From assembly GCF_019884785.1 (NCBI RefSeq), contig NZ_CP082326.1:1109355-1173354 (forward strand): a stretch of 64,000 bases of DNA. The letters run 5' to 3'. This document shows, piece after piece, positions 28,541-37,290 of this stretch. Each line of letters starts with the position of its first letter. Position 1 is the first letter of the stretch. The stretch is from Crassaminicella profunda. GTDB taxonomy: Bacteria > Bacillota > Clostridia > Peptostreptococcales > Thermotaleaceae. The position numbers were made by a program, and so were the translations under genes. The notes below the pieces were generated by a model. The model was not told the DNA's origin and searched no databases. It saw only the letters and a list, made by a program, of their open reading frames with translations.

Positions 28541-28602
28541 TAGCTTTAGATTGTATGAAATACGTGAAATATAGCATACAATCTAAGGCTATTTCTTTTT
28601 TT
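28541..28602 (+). terminator. Terminator after spsB
   Basis: A 17-base stem (28541-28557 with 28575-28591) and 17-base loop are followed by a T-rich run (TTTCTTTTTTT). Confidence 0.85.
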
Positions 28603-28655
28603 ATTATACTTATGATGTTTTCTATGAGTAATAAGGGTTATTTTAAAAATGATAT

Positions 28656-28716
28656 ACAATTCATCACATATTTATCATGGATACATATAAATGATTATAG
28701 GAAGAGGAGGTAAAAT
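28656..28716 (+). repeat. 61-base direct repeat, copy 1 (promoter/leader of pseB)
   Basis: Matches 37228-37288 at 56 of 61 positions with no gaps. It contains AC-N16-CATATAAAT (AC at 28666, CATA at 28684), which resembles a sigma-K promoter, and a Shine-Dalgarno GAGGAGG. In this copy the binding site is not followed by a gene start at correct spacing; the next CDS begins 65 bases later with its own site. Confidence 0.9.
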
Positions 28717-28781
28717 AAATTTTATAATTGATAGAAGCTGCATGAAAGCATAATTAGACTATAGTATTAGAGGAGATAAAA

Positions 28782-29798
28782 GTGAAATATAAAAATAAAA
28801 AAATATTAATCATAGGTGGAACTGGAACCATTGGCAAAAAAATAACTGAAGAAATTTTAAAGGAAGAACCAAAGGTTGTTAGGATTTTTAGTAGAGATGA
28901 GTACAAACAGTTTATTATGGAAAGAGAAATAGGAAATAGAAAAAATATTCGATTTTTGATAGGGGATGTAAGAGATTACGATAGAGTGGATAGAGCCTGT
29001 AGGGATATTGACATAGTATTTAATTTAGCTGCAATGAAACATGTGCCTGCATGTGAATACAATCCTACAGAAGCTATAAAAACAAATGTTAAGGGTATTG
29101 AAAATGTTATAAAAGCATCTAGAAACAACAATATAGAAGTAGTTATATTTACAAGCTCAGATAAAGCTATAAATCCTACCAATGTATATGGAGCTACTAA
29201 GCTTTTAGCAGAAAGAGTTATACAGGCTGCTAACCGTAGTAAAGGAATAGCAAAGACAAAATTTGTGGCAGTACGATTTGGAAATGTTATGGGGTCAAGA
29301 GGTTCTGTAATTCCATTATTTAAAAAGCAAATTTTAAATCAAAAAAAAATAACCATTACAAACTCAAACATGAGCAGATTCATGATGACAAAAACACAAG
29401 CTGCTGCTCTTACAATGCAAGTAGTAGAAAAAGCTATAGGAGGAGAAATATTTATACTAAAAATGCCTATTGTGAAACTAAAAGATTTGGCAGAAGTAAT
29501 GATTGAAGAAAGTTGTAAAAAACATAATATTGATTCGGCTAAAGTGAGTGTTGAGACTATAGGGGTAAGATCTGGTGAAAAGATGTATGAAGAACTTATG
29601 ACAGAAGAAGAATCTAAATTTGCATTTGATTTGGGACAAATGTATGCTGTATGTCCCACAACCTATAATATTCAGAAATATATAGAGTTTTATAAGCATT
29701 ATGATAAAGCAGATGTAGGAACATATAGTTCAGATAAGATGAAGCCAATATTAAAAGATGAAGTTAGGGAATTATTGATAAATGAAAAGTTAATATAG
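28782..29798 (+). CDS. pseB: UDP-HexNAc 4,6-dehydratase, PseB/FlaA1 type
   Basis: A 338-residue short (cytoplasmic, no membrane helices) polysaccharide dehydratase of the SDR superfamily. Seen: IIGGTGTIGKKI, LAAMKHVPACEYNP, the catalytic TSSDKAINPTNVYGATK with Asp-Lys and Tyr-x-x-x-Lys, and VRFGNVMGSRGSVIP. In pseudaminic acid synthesis PseB turns UDP-GlcNAc into the 4-keto-6-deoxy sugar with C5 inversion. It heads a run pseB-SDR-AKR-SDR-pseC-B12 protein. Start GTG at 28782 after AGAGGAG. A legionaminic-type dehydratase is the alternative. Confidence 0.85.
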   Translation: MKYKNKKILIIGGTGTIGKKITEEILKEEPKVVRIFSRDEYKQFIMEREIGNRKNIRFLIGDVRDYDRVDRACRDIDIVFNLAAMKHVPACEYNPTEAIKTNVKGIENVIKASRNNNIEVVIFTSSDKAINPTNVYGATKLLAERVIQAANRSKGIAKTKFVAVRFGNVMGSRGSVIPLFKKQILNQKKITITNSNMSRFMMTKTQAAALTMQVVEKAIGGEIFILKMPIVKLKDLAEVMIEESCKKHNIDSAKVSVETIGVRSGEKMYEELMTEEESKFAFDLGQMYAVCPTTYNIQKYIEFYKHYDKADVGTYSSDKMKPILKDEVRELLINEKLI

Positions 29799-29871
29799 AA
29801 TTTTCTCATATACGTTATAATCTAATTTTATTAATGTAGAAAGAAGATGTATTTTAACTAGGAGGGAAAGT

Positions 29872-30819
29872 ATGAACATACTGGTAACAGGGGGAGCAGG
29901 ATTCATCGGAAGATGGGTTGTGAAAAGGCTATTAGAGGATGGACATAATGTATGGTTATTAGATAACTTATCTAATGGTAGAAAAGAAAATATAGAAGAA
30001 TTTTTATATATGAATAATTTTAAGGAATTCATTTATGGAGATATAAAAAACAGAGAACTATTAAGTAATCTTTATAAAAACAAATTCGAAATATGCTATC
30101 ACTTAGGCGCGAGTATAAATGTTCAAGATAGTTTAGATGATCCTGAGATAACATTTAAAAATGATGTAATAGGAACATTTCATGTTTTAGAAGAATGTAG
30201 AAAATGCAATACAAAAATAGTGTTTATGAGCACATGTATGGTATATGACAAAGCAAATGATGAAAAGGGTATTACAGAACTTCATCCAACAAAACCAGCT
30301 TCTCCATATGCAGGAAGTAAAATTTCAGGAGAAAGTATGGTTTTATCCTATTGGTATGGATATAAATTGCCTGCAGTAGTCATTAGGCCATTTAACACGT
30401 ATGGGCCTTTTCAAAAAACAGGAGGAGAAGGTGGCGTTGTAGCTATATTTATCAAGAACCATCTAGAGGGGAAAACATTAAATATATATGGAGATGGAAT
30501 GCAAACTAGGGATTTATTATATGTAGAAGATTGTGCAAAATTTGTAGTTGAAGCAGGCTATAGTGAAAAAGCAAATGGAAAAATCATAAATGCAGGTTCA
30601 GGTAGAGATATATCAATAAATAATCTAGCTAAATTGATAGTTCAATCAGAAAAACAGATTAAGCATGTTCAACATATACATCCTCAAAGTGAAATAGAAA
30701 AGCTTTTATGTAATTATGTTAAAGCTAAAGATTTACTTGGTTGGGAACCAAAGGTTTCACTAAAAGAAGGAATAAAAAAGACAGAAGAATGGATTAAAAA
30801 TCATCCTGATTTGATATAG
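29872..30819 (+). CDS. NAD-dependent sugar epimerase/dehydratase (extended SDR)
   Basis: A 315-residue extended SDR: TGGAGFIGRWVVKRL at the N-terminus, LGASINVQDSLDDP, MSTCMVYD with the catalytic Thr/Ser position and SPYAGSKISGE with the Tyr-x-x-x-Lys motif. C-terminal GDGMQTRDLLYVEDCAKF is typical of nucleotide-sugar epimerases and 4,6-dehydratases. It should act on a nucleotide sugar. It is not part of the minimal pseudaminic route, so it may build a second sugar or a modified intermediate. Start ATG after GGAGGG. Confidence 0.75.
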   Translation: MNILVTGGAGFIGRWVVKRLLEDGHNVWLLDNLSNGRKENIEEFLYMNNFKEFIYGDIKNRELLSNLYKNKFEICYHLGASINVQDSLDDPEITFKNDVIGTFHVLEECRKCNTKIVFMSTCMVYDKANDEKGITELHPTKPASPYAGSKISGESMVLSYWYGYKLPAVVIRPFNTYGPFQKTGGEGGVVAIFIKNHLEGKTLNIYGDGMQTRDLLYVEDCAKFVVEAGYSEKANGKIINAGSGRDISINNLAKLIVQSEKQIKHVQHIHPQSEIEKLLCNYVKAKDLLGWEPKVSLKEGIKKTEEWIKNHPDLI

Positions 30820-30836
30820 GTGAGGGAGGAAAAATA

Positions 30837-31712
30837 ATGCCTCAGATTGCTTTAGGAACTGCTCAACTAGGATTAAATTATGGAATTAACAATAAAACAG
30901 GAAAACCTGCTATGAAGGAGTCTTTTTCAATATTTGATACAGCATACAAAAATGGAATCAGAGTACTTGATACAGCATATGTTTATGGAAACAGTGAAAA
31001 AATCATAGGAGATTATTTGACTGATACAAAAAGAAAATTTACAATCTGTACAAAATTACCACATATATCAGGGAGTAATCAACATGTAATCAATTTTTTA
31101 AATAAATCTTTGAAAAATTTAAATGTAAAACAAGTTGAGTATTATTTACTACACAATATGATTGAAGTGAGCAATCAAAGAATTATAGATGAATTAATAA
31201 AATTGAAAGAAAAAAATTTGGTTGGGAAAATAGGGGTTTCCGTATATGATATTAAAGATGTTGAAGTGGTATTACAAAAAGACATTTTTAATGTTATTCA
31301 AATACCAATGAATATTTTTGATAGAAGGATTATTCAATTAGGTTATTTAGAAGAATTAAAAAGAAGAAATATAGAAGTTTTTATTCGATCTATTTTTTTA
31401 CAAGGTTTATTTTTTTCGAAGTTAGATGAAATTCCTTTTAAATTAGAAAAAGCTAAAAAATATCTAAAAATAATAAAAGATTTTTCGAACAAGTTTCAGA
31501 TAGATATTGCAGATTTAATCTTTGGATGGTTTAAATATAATGACTACGGGGATTTTATTTTAGTTGGAGTTGAAACAAATAATCAATTGGAGAGAAATAT
31601 AAAAGCTTTTCATAAAAAGATAGATCATAAAATTATATATGAATTTAATCAATTGGTTGATGCAATAAAGGTATCTTATGATTCTATAATTATTGATCCA
31701 CGTAGGTGGTAA
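30837..31712 (+). CDS. Aldo/keto reductase
   Basis: A 291-residue TIM-barrel aldo/keto reductase. The catalytic tetrad is visible: Asp and Tyr in RVLDTAYVYGNSE, Lys in ICTKLP and His in YYLLHNM. C-terminal LVGVETNNQLERNIKAF is the cofactor-binding end. NADPH-dependent reduction of an aldehyde or ketone is expected. Such genes occur in some spore and flagellar sugar loci with no known substrate. Start ATG at 30837 after GTGAGGGAGG, 17 bases after the previous gene. Confidence 0.78.
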   Translation: MPQIALGTAQLGLNYGINNKTGKPAMKESFSIFDTAYKNGIRVLDTAYVYGNSEKIIGDYLTDTKRKFTICTKLPHISGSNQHVINFLNKSLKNLNVKQVEYYLLHNMIEVSNQRIIDELIKLKEKNLVGKIGVSVYDIKDVEVVLQKDIFNVIQIPMNIFDRRIIQLGYLEELKRRNIEVFIRSIFLQGLFFSKLDEIPFKLEKAKKYLKIIKDFSNKFQIDIADLIFGWFKYNDYGDFILVGVETNNQLERNIKAFHKKIDHKIIYEFNQLVDAIKVSYDSIIIDPRRW

Positions 31713-31727
31713 TTTAGGAGTGAAGAT

Positions 31728-32519
31728 ATGTTATTAAAGGAATTATTAGATTTAAAAGGTAAAACCATATTTATTACTGGAGGAAGTGGATATCTTGGAT
31801 CATCCATGTGTGAAGGGTTAGCTGAATTTCATGCAAATTTAATTATAGGAAGTAGAAATTATGAAAAAAATAAAAAATTTACTAAAGAATTAAATAAGAA
31901 GTATGGAAATATAAATAGACCTATTTATTTAGATATATCTAATTCAAGAAATATAGATAATGTAATTACAAACATCATAAATGAATTTGGAAGAATAGAT
32001 GTTTTGATTAATAATGCCAGTTGTGGAACGGGGAGAGATTTACTTAAAATGAATGAGGAAGAATGGAAGCAAGGTATAGATGGGACTGTAAATGGAGTAT
32101 ATAGATGTATTAAGGCAGTGTTACCTCATATGATTAAACAAGAATCTAGCAAAATTATTAATATTGCTTCTATGTATGGTGTTGTATCACCTGATGTTTC
32201 TATATATGAAAACAATGATTATTATAATCCTGGAAATTATGGAGCAGGAAAAGCTGCAATCATTCAATTTACAAAATATATAGCATGTGTTTATGGAAAA
32301 TATGGCATAAGGGCAAATTCAATTTCGCCAGGACCATTTCCGAAAACAAAAATTCAAGAAAATAAAGTCTTTAAAGAACGATTAGAGAATAAGGTTCCTT
32401 TAGGAAGAATAGGTAATCCAGAAGATTTAAAAGGAATTATCTTATTATTAGCTTCTGATGCGTCAAATTATATTACAGGAACGAATATAATGGTTGATGG
32501 AGGATGGACAGCTTGGTAG
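31728..32519 (+). CDS. Short-chain dehydrogenase (classical SDR, PtmA-like)
   Basis: A 263-residue classical SDR with TGGSGYLGSSM, LINNASCG, NIASMYG (catalytic Ser) and NYGAGKAAIIQF (Tyr-x-x-x-Lys), then ISPGPFP and the C-terminal GTNIMVDGGW. It oxidises or reduces a hydroxyl/keto group with NAD(P). It resembles the PtmA-type oxidoreductases of flagellar legionaminic acid loci in Campylobacter, but whether the reaction is the same is unknown. It follows the aldo/keto reductase by 15 bases, so they are co-transcribed. Confidence 0.75.
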   Translation: MLLKELLDLKGKTIFITGGSGYLGSSMCEGLAEFHANLIIGSRNYEKNKKFTKELNKKYGNINRPIYLDISNSRNIDNVITNIINEFGRIDVLINNASCGTGRDLLKMNEEEWKQGIDGTVNGVYRCIKAVLPHMIKQESSKIINIASMYGVVSPDVSIYENNDYYNPGNYGAGKAAIIQFTKYIACVYGKYGIRANSISPGPFPKTKIQENKVFKERLENKVPLGRIGNPEDLKGIILLLASDASNYITGTNIMVDGGWTAW

Positions 32520-32598
32520 GTGTACCATCTATGATATGTAGAGGACTATATAAGGTTTATAGTTAAAAAATGAATGCTGAGGTTATGGAGGTATAGTA

Positions 32599-33795
32599 AT
32601 GAATAATATATTAGCAATTAATGGTGGAAAACCAGTAAGAGATTGTTATTTGCCATATGGACAGCAGTGGATTGATGAAGCAGATATTCAAGTAGTAGTA
32701 GAAACATTGAAAAGTAATTATTTAACGACTGGACCCAAAGTAGCTGAACTTGAAGAAAAGATAGCAGAATATGTAGGCGTAAAGCATGCAGTGGCAGTAT
32801 CAAACGGTACTGCAGCATTACATGCAGCATGCTTTGCAGCAGGGATCAAAGAAGGAGATGAAGTAATCACTACGCCATTAACATTTGCAGCATCAGCAAA
32901 TTGTATTTTATACCAAGGGGCTACTCCTGTATTCGCAGATATTGATCCTAAAACCTATAACATAGACATACATGATCTTGAGAGAAAAATAACAGATAAG
33001 ACGAAAGCAATTATTCCTGTTGATTATACAGGTCAAGTAGTTGATATAGATCCTATTTTAAAATTGGCAGAGAAACATAATCTTATTGTAATAGAAGATG
33101 CTGCACATGCATTGGGTACAGAATATAAAGGGAAAAAAGTTGGAAGCATTGCTCACATGACAACATTTAGCTTTCATCCAGTAAAGCATATTACAACGGG
33201 TGAAGGTGGAGTGATTACTACGAATGATGAAGAATTTTATAAAAAGCTTTCTTTATTTAGAACACATGGAATCTCTAGAGATAAAAAATTATTAGTAAAT
33301 AATGAGGAAGGCTCTTGGTATTATGAACAATTAGAATTAGGATATAACTATAGAATTACAGATGTACAATGTGCATTAGGCGTTAGTCAATTAGAAAAAA
33401 TAGATAGATTTATTGATAGAAGAAGAGAATTGGTTAAGAAATATAATGAATATTTATCAGCAGTAGATGGTGTTATTATTCCTTATCAAGGAGATTATTC
33501 TCATTCTAGTTATCATCTTTATGTGGTTCAGATAGAAGTTGAAAAATTTAGCGTTGGAAGAAAAGAAATTTTTGAGGCATTAAAAGCTGAAAATATTGGT
33601 GTAAATGTACACTATATCCCTGTGTATTATCATCCCTATTATCAGAAACTTGGATATAAAAAGGGATTATGCCCTAACGCAGAAAGAATATATGAAAGAA
33701 TCATAACTTTACCATTATTTCCTAAAATGAGTAATGACGATTTAAAAGCTGTAGTAAATGCAGTAAATAAGGTTTTAACTTATTATAAAGAGTAG
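32599..33795 (+). CDS. pseC: UDP-4-keto-sugar aminotransferase, PseC/SpsC type
   Basis: A 398-residue PLP enzyme of the DegT/DnrJ/EryC1 family. The PLP lysine is K196 in FSFHPVKHITTGEGG; VIEDAAHALG carries the PLP-binding Asp. GTAALHAA and DYTGQ are family blocks. It adds an amino group at C4 of the 4-keto sugar made by PseB, using glutamate. The full length and N-terminal NGGKPVRDCYLPYGQQWIDE-type start match PseC closely. The amine formed is the site normally acetylated by PseH/SpsD; no such acetyltransferase is coded in the window. Confidence 0.88.
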   Translation: MNNILAINGGKPVRDCYLPYGQQWIDEADIQVVVETLKSNYLTTGPKVAELEEKIAEYVGVKHAVAVSNGTAALHAACFAAGIKEGDEVITTPLTFAASANCILYQGATPVFADIDPKTYNIDIHDLERKITDKTKAIIPVDYTGQVVDIDPILKLAEKHNLIVIEDAAHALGTEYKGKKVGSIAHMTTFSFHPVKHITTGEGGVITTNDEEFYKKLSLFRTHGISRDKKLLVNNEEGSWYYEQLELGYNYRITDVQCALGVSQLEKIDRFIDRRRELVKKYNEYLSAVDGVIIPYQGDYSHSSYHLYVVQIEVEKFSVGRKEIFEALKAENIGVNVHYIPVYYHPYYQKLGYKKGLCPNAERIYERIITLPLFPKMSNDDLKAVVNAVNKVLTYYKE

Positions 33796-33934
33796 ATTTT
33801 CTTTAGTATATTTATCCATTAGTTGAGCTAGTTTATTTTATATAGTGAAAATTGTTTAGTTTAAGATAATCTATCTTTAACAGGAAAATATAGAGATAAT
33901 TCAAACGTTATAAAATAAATATAAGGAGATAGAC

Positions 33935-35581
33935 ATGAAAAAAATTTTATTGGCTGCACTAGGCAATTGTGTTCATAGTGCAGGCATCTATAATTTTATG
34001 AAATTAGCAGAAAAAGAAAACTATGAGATTATATATATGGGAAGTGCTGTTCCTGTAGCTAAAGTTATAGATGCAATTATAGAAAGTCAACCAGATATGA
34101 TTAGTGTTGGATATAGATTAAGTGCTATATCAGCTAAAAGTATTCTTGAAGAATTTCAGAATGGAATAATAAAAAATAATTTATTAGACAAAATTTATAT
34201 TTTTGGAGGTACAGTGGAAACGGGTAAGATTGCTAAAAAGTTTGATTTTATAAAAAAAGTATTTGATGGAACAGAAGAAATAGAAGAAGTAATATATTTT
34301 TTGAAAAATCAAGATAGATGTGATCGTGATAATAAGATTCCTCCTCAAAATTTAAGAGAGAGAATGGATTATAAAAAGCCATTTCCATTGATTAGACATC
34401 ATTTAGGATTAGAGACAATACAAGATACCATTGAAGATGTGAAAAAACTATCAGATTCTGGTCTATTAGATATCATATCTATTGCACCAGATCAAAATTG
34501 TCAACAATATTTTTTTGAACCCAAGAAAATGATTGAAAAAGAAAAGGGTGCAGGTGGAGTGCCTATAAGAAGGAAAGAAGACTTAGAAAAGTTGTACCAA
34601 GCTTCAAGACGAGGAAATTATCCTCTTATGCGTTGCTATTCAGGAACAAATAATTTATTAAGATTGTCAGCATTATTAAAAGAAACCCTTAATAATGCTT
34701 GGGCAGCAATTCCTCTTATGTGGTATTCAGATTTAGATCGAAGAGCAGAAAGAGATTTATTAGATGCGATTAAAGAAAATCAAGAAGCTATAAAATGGAA
34801 TGCTCAAAATCACATACCAGTTGAGATTAATGAATCACATCAATGGGCACTTAGGTATGCTCATGATGCTTTAGAAGTAGCGATAGCATATATTGTAGGA
34901 TATAATGCAAAGTATTTTAAAGTTAAAGATTTTGTGATGCAGTTTATGTTATGTACTCCTCCAAGTATTTCTCCTAAAATGGATTTAGCAAAAATGTTAG
35001 CAAAAATTGAACTTATAAAAGAATTAGAAGATGATTATTTTAAGATAATTAAAATGGTAAGAACGGGTTTATTATCGTATTCAGCAGACCCGTATACATC
35101 AAAAGGTCAATTAGCAGGAAGTATGTTTTATGGAAATTATTTAGAGCCAGACATCCTCCATATAGTTGCTTATTGTGAAGCTATTCACAGGGCAACTGCT
35201 AAAGAAATTATAGAAAGTGTAAAAATAGTAAAAGGGGTATTAAGGTTAGCAAATGCAGGAATACCGAATTATTTATATGATAAAGAAATAATCAATAGAA
35301 AAAATATCATAAAAAAAGAAGCAAGATTAATTATAAAAGCAATACAGCAACTAGGTAGAGAATATAAGAATCCTTTAATAGAGGCGGAAGTATTATATAA
35401 TGCTGTTAAATTAGGAGTTTTAGATGCTCCTGGGCTGAAGGGATTTTCGGTAGCTAATGGGAATATATGTACAGAAATAGATAATGGAGCTCATGTAATA
35501 GTTAAAAATGGAAAAGTTATAAGTGAAAGAGAAAGATTACAAGATTTGGGATTTGATGTTTCGGAAAAACTAAAAAACTAA
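33935..35581 (+). CDS. Cobalamin-binding, mutase-like protein
   Basis: A 548-residue soluble protein. Residues 1-130 look like a cobalamin-binding Rossmann domain: the N-terminal block has Cys12-x-His14-x-x-Gly17, aligning with the B12 motif Asp-x-His-x-x-Gly but with Asp replaced by Cys; YIFGGTVETG fits the later B12-loop. Residues 190-500 resemble a TIM-barrel of the glutamate mutase E type (LMRCYSGTNNLLRLSALL, ESHQWALRYAHDALEVAIAY, then KLGVLDAPGLKGF near the end); this second resemblance is remote and by eye. No radical-SAM CxxxCxxC is present. It sits in the sugar locus after pseC, with AAGGAG before its ATG, and ends at a terminator. A carbon-skeleton rearrangement is possible; sugar rearrangement or a non-catalytic role cannot be excluded. 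Confidence 0.6.
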   Translation: MKKILLAALGNCVHSAGIYNFMKLAEKENYEIIYMGSAVPVAKVIDAIIESQPDMISVGYRLSAISAKSILEEFQNGIIKNNLLDKIYIFGGTVETGKIAKKFDFIKKVFDGTEEIEEVIYFLKNQDRCDRDNKIPPQNLRERMDYKKPFPLIRHHLGLETIQDTIEDVKKLSDSGLLDIISIAPDQNCQQYFFEPKKMIEKEKGAGGVPIRRKEDLEKLYQASRRGNYPLMRCYSGTNNLLRLSALLKETLNNAWAAIPLMWYSDLDRRAERDLLDAIKENQEAIKWNAQNHIPVEINESHQWALRYAHDALEVAIAYIVGYNAKYFKVKDFVMQFMLCTPPSISPKMDLAKMLAKIELIKELEDDYFKIIKMVRTGLLSYSADPYTSKGQLAGSMFYGNYLEPDILHIVAYCEAIHRATAKEIIESVKIVKGVLRLANAGIPNYLYDKEIINRKNIIKKEARLIIKAIQQLGREYKNPLIEAEVLYNAVKLGVLDAPGLKGFSVANGNICTEIDNGAHVIVKNGKVISERERLQDLGFDVSEKLKN

Positions 35582-35597
35582 TTAGGATATTAGAGAA

Positions 35598-35650
35598 AAT
35601 GTTTAAAATAGCCCCAAATTGTAATTAAGATGAGGGCTATTTAACATTTT
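35598..35650 (+). terminator. Terminator after the cobalamin-protein gene
   Basis: A long stem (AAATGTTTAAAATAGCCC with GGGCTATTTAACATTT, one bulge) is followed by T6. Confidence 0.8.
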
Positions 35651-35688
35651 TTGGATGTAGGATTCATACTATTAAAGCAGAGAATGTA

Positions 35689-36369
35689 TTAATCTGTAGG
35701 AAATATGTTTTTTGCGTATGCATTTAGAAAAATTCTCCTACATTCTTCATATCCATTTTTAAAATTAACAATTCCACAATCATGAATGCACCATGGCTCA
35801 GTTTGTTCTGGAATAGCTATTTTATAGCCTGCTTTTTTAAATTCAATACTTTGAGAAGTATCATAAAAATGCCATCCATTAAAAATATCTTCTCTCCATG
35901 GAAGGTCATATTGGGTAATCATGATAAAACCATCAATAGCTTCTACAATTTCATATTTATTTTCAACTGTATTAAGTTGTAAGAGTTCTAATTTTCCTGT
36001 GTGGCTATCATAAACTTTTCCATATAGATTCTGAGATTTCCACCAAACCCCATTTGCTGGAATTGTTTTAGAACCTAATATTCCAATCATGCCTATGTTC
36101 TTATCTTGCTCAAAAACAGTTATAAAATCGCTTATAAAGTTTTTGTTAATAATAAATACATCTTGATGCATATATACTTTATATTTGGCATCTGAATTTT
36201 GCATACCTTGATTATATGCTTGGGTAATACCTTTTGAGTTTGCTATATATATAGTTTCTATTTTAAAGTTTGTTGGGATATTTAGATTTTTTATAGAGAA
36301 CAAGGATTTTTCATATGTTTTTTCATTATTTACACAGGTGATAAAGCATATTTTTTTAGAATCTAACAT
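35689..36369 (-). CDS. StrF-type glycosyltransferase domain protein (truncated copy)
   Basis: A 226-residue protein of the Glyco_tranf_2_5 (StrF-like) type. Seen: KICFITCVNNEKTYEKSLFS, YMHQDVFIINKNFISDF, IGMIGILGSKTIP and DGWHFYD-like NGWHFYDTSQSIEFKKAGYK, ending PWCIHDCGIVN. It closely matches residues 1-225 of the 482-residue protein at 43590-45038 but stops exactly where that protein begins its second GT2 domain. It is therefore best read as a shortened duplicate; whether it is active is unknown. Start ATG after GAAGGTG. It lies downstream of rmlC on the same strand. Confidence 0.7.
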   Translation of the reverse strand: MLDSKKICFITCVNNEKTYEKSLFSIKNLNIPTNFKIETIYIANSKGITQAYNQGMQNSDAKYKVYMHQDVFIINKNFISDFITVFEQDKNIGMIGILGSKTIPANGVWWKSQNLYGKVYDSHTGKLELLQLNTVENKYEIVEAIDGFIMITQYDLPWREDIFNGWHFYDTSQSIEFKKAGYKIAIPEQTEPWCIHDCGIVNFKNGYEECRRIFLNAYAKNIFPTD

Positions 36370-36387
36370 AGTTTCACCTTCTATGAA

Positions 36388-36443
36388 TTGAATATTTGAA
36401 TAATAAAGTGTAGAAAAACCTCATTTTTTTTACTAATTTCTTT
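36388..36443 (-). pseudogene. Remnant of a GT2-methyltransferase gene
   Basis: This 56-base stretch between rmlC and the StrF-like gene aligns with 45965-46019, inside the intact GT2-methyltransferase gene at 45032-46708; the first 18 bases are identical. The bases just before the StrF-like start (36367-36387) match the corresponding stretch at 45036-45057. Relative to the intact locus about 900 bases are deleted between the two matches. The remnant has no open frame of use. Confidence 0.65.
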
Positions 36444-36450
36444 GTCTTAT

Positions 36451-37026
36451 TCATTGATTCTTATTCCTTATGACAAGGTTTTTATAATCCTTAAAACTTA
36501 TCCAATTTTTATCTTTATCAGACAATATAATTTTATTAATGTGATTAACTGGCCAGTGAATGTTTATATCCGAATCATTCCAAATAATCCCGTATTCATC
36601 TTTAGAATTATAGAATTCTGTACATTTATATACAAATTCTGCTTCTGATGAAAGAACCAAAAATCCATGGGCAAAACCTTCTGGAATATAAAACTGTCTT
36701 TTGTTTTTTTCACTTAAAATACATCCATACCATTTTCCAAAAGTATCAGATTCTTTCCGAAGGTCTACTGCTACATCAAAAACTTCTCCTTTGATCACCC
36801 TTACTAATTTGCCTTGAGGACATTTTTTTTGAAAATGAAGGCCTCGAAGAACGCCATTTTGTGATTTTGATTGATTATCTTGGACAAAGACCATATCTAG
36901 TCCTGCTTTTTTAAAATCTTTATAATTGTAAGTTTCCATAAAATATCCTCTTTTGTCCTCAAATACTTTTTGCTCAATAATGTATAATCCTTTTATTGGT
37001 GTTTCTATAAATTCAAATTTTTTCAT
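36451..37026 (-). CDS. rmlC: dTDP-4-dehydrorhamnose 3,5-epimerase
   Basis: A 191-residue cupin enzyme for the third step of dTDP-L-rhamnose synthesis (spsL type). Seen: GLHFQKKCPQGKLVRVIKGE with the catalytic His region, VFDVAVDLRKES and FYIPEGFAHGFLVLS. The usual C-terminal NDSDINIHWP is present. An ATG 27 bases upstream exists, but the ATG at 37026 follows AGGGGGGC and fits the family start MKKFEFIET. It is separated from rmlDAB by about 10 kb of mostly opposite-strand genes, which is unusual. Confidence 0.94.
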   Translation of the reverse strand: MKKFEFIETPIKGLYIIEQKVFEDKRGYFMETYNYKDFKKAGLDMVFVQDNQSKSQNGVLRGLHFQKKCPQGKLVRVIKGEVFDVAVDLRKESDTFGKWYGCILSEKNKRQFYIPEGFAHGFLVLSSEAEFVYKCTEFYNSKDEYGIIWNDSDINIHWPVNHINKIILSDKDKNWISFKDYKNLVIRNKNQ

Positions 37027-37227
37027 TTTTGCCCCCCTAAAATTTTCATACATTTTACTGTAGTAATCTTAATATTCTCCATTAGTTATAGGATTAAGCC
37101 AAGTTTTATTTTCTAAATAAAACTTAGCTGTTTATTAAATTTTTTATTTTAATATAGTATATTTTTGTAAATAGTTTTTGCTACAACTATATACGCAATT
37201 GTCAAAAAGCAATAAAGATATACAAAA

Positions 37228-37288
37228 ACAATTTTTCACAGATTTATGATGGATACATATAAATGATTATAGGAAGGGGAGGTAAAAT
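37228..37288 (+). repeat. 61-base direct repeat, copy 2 (promoter/leader of opine dehydrogenase)
   Basis: Matches 28656-28716 at 56 of 61 positions. It carries AC-N16-CATATAAAT (AC at 37238, CATA at 37256) and the GGGGAGG that serves the ATG at 37291. The rest of the 37027-37290 gap holds an 11-base-stem hairpin (37101-37111 with 37115-37125) of unknown role. Confidence 0.9.
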
Positions 37289-37290
37289 GC

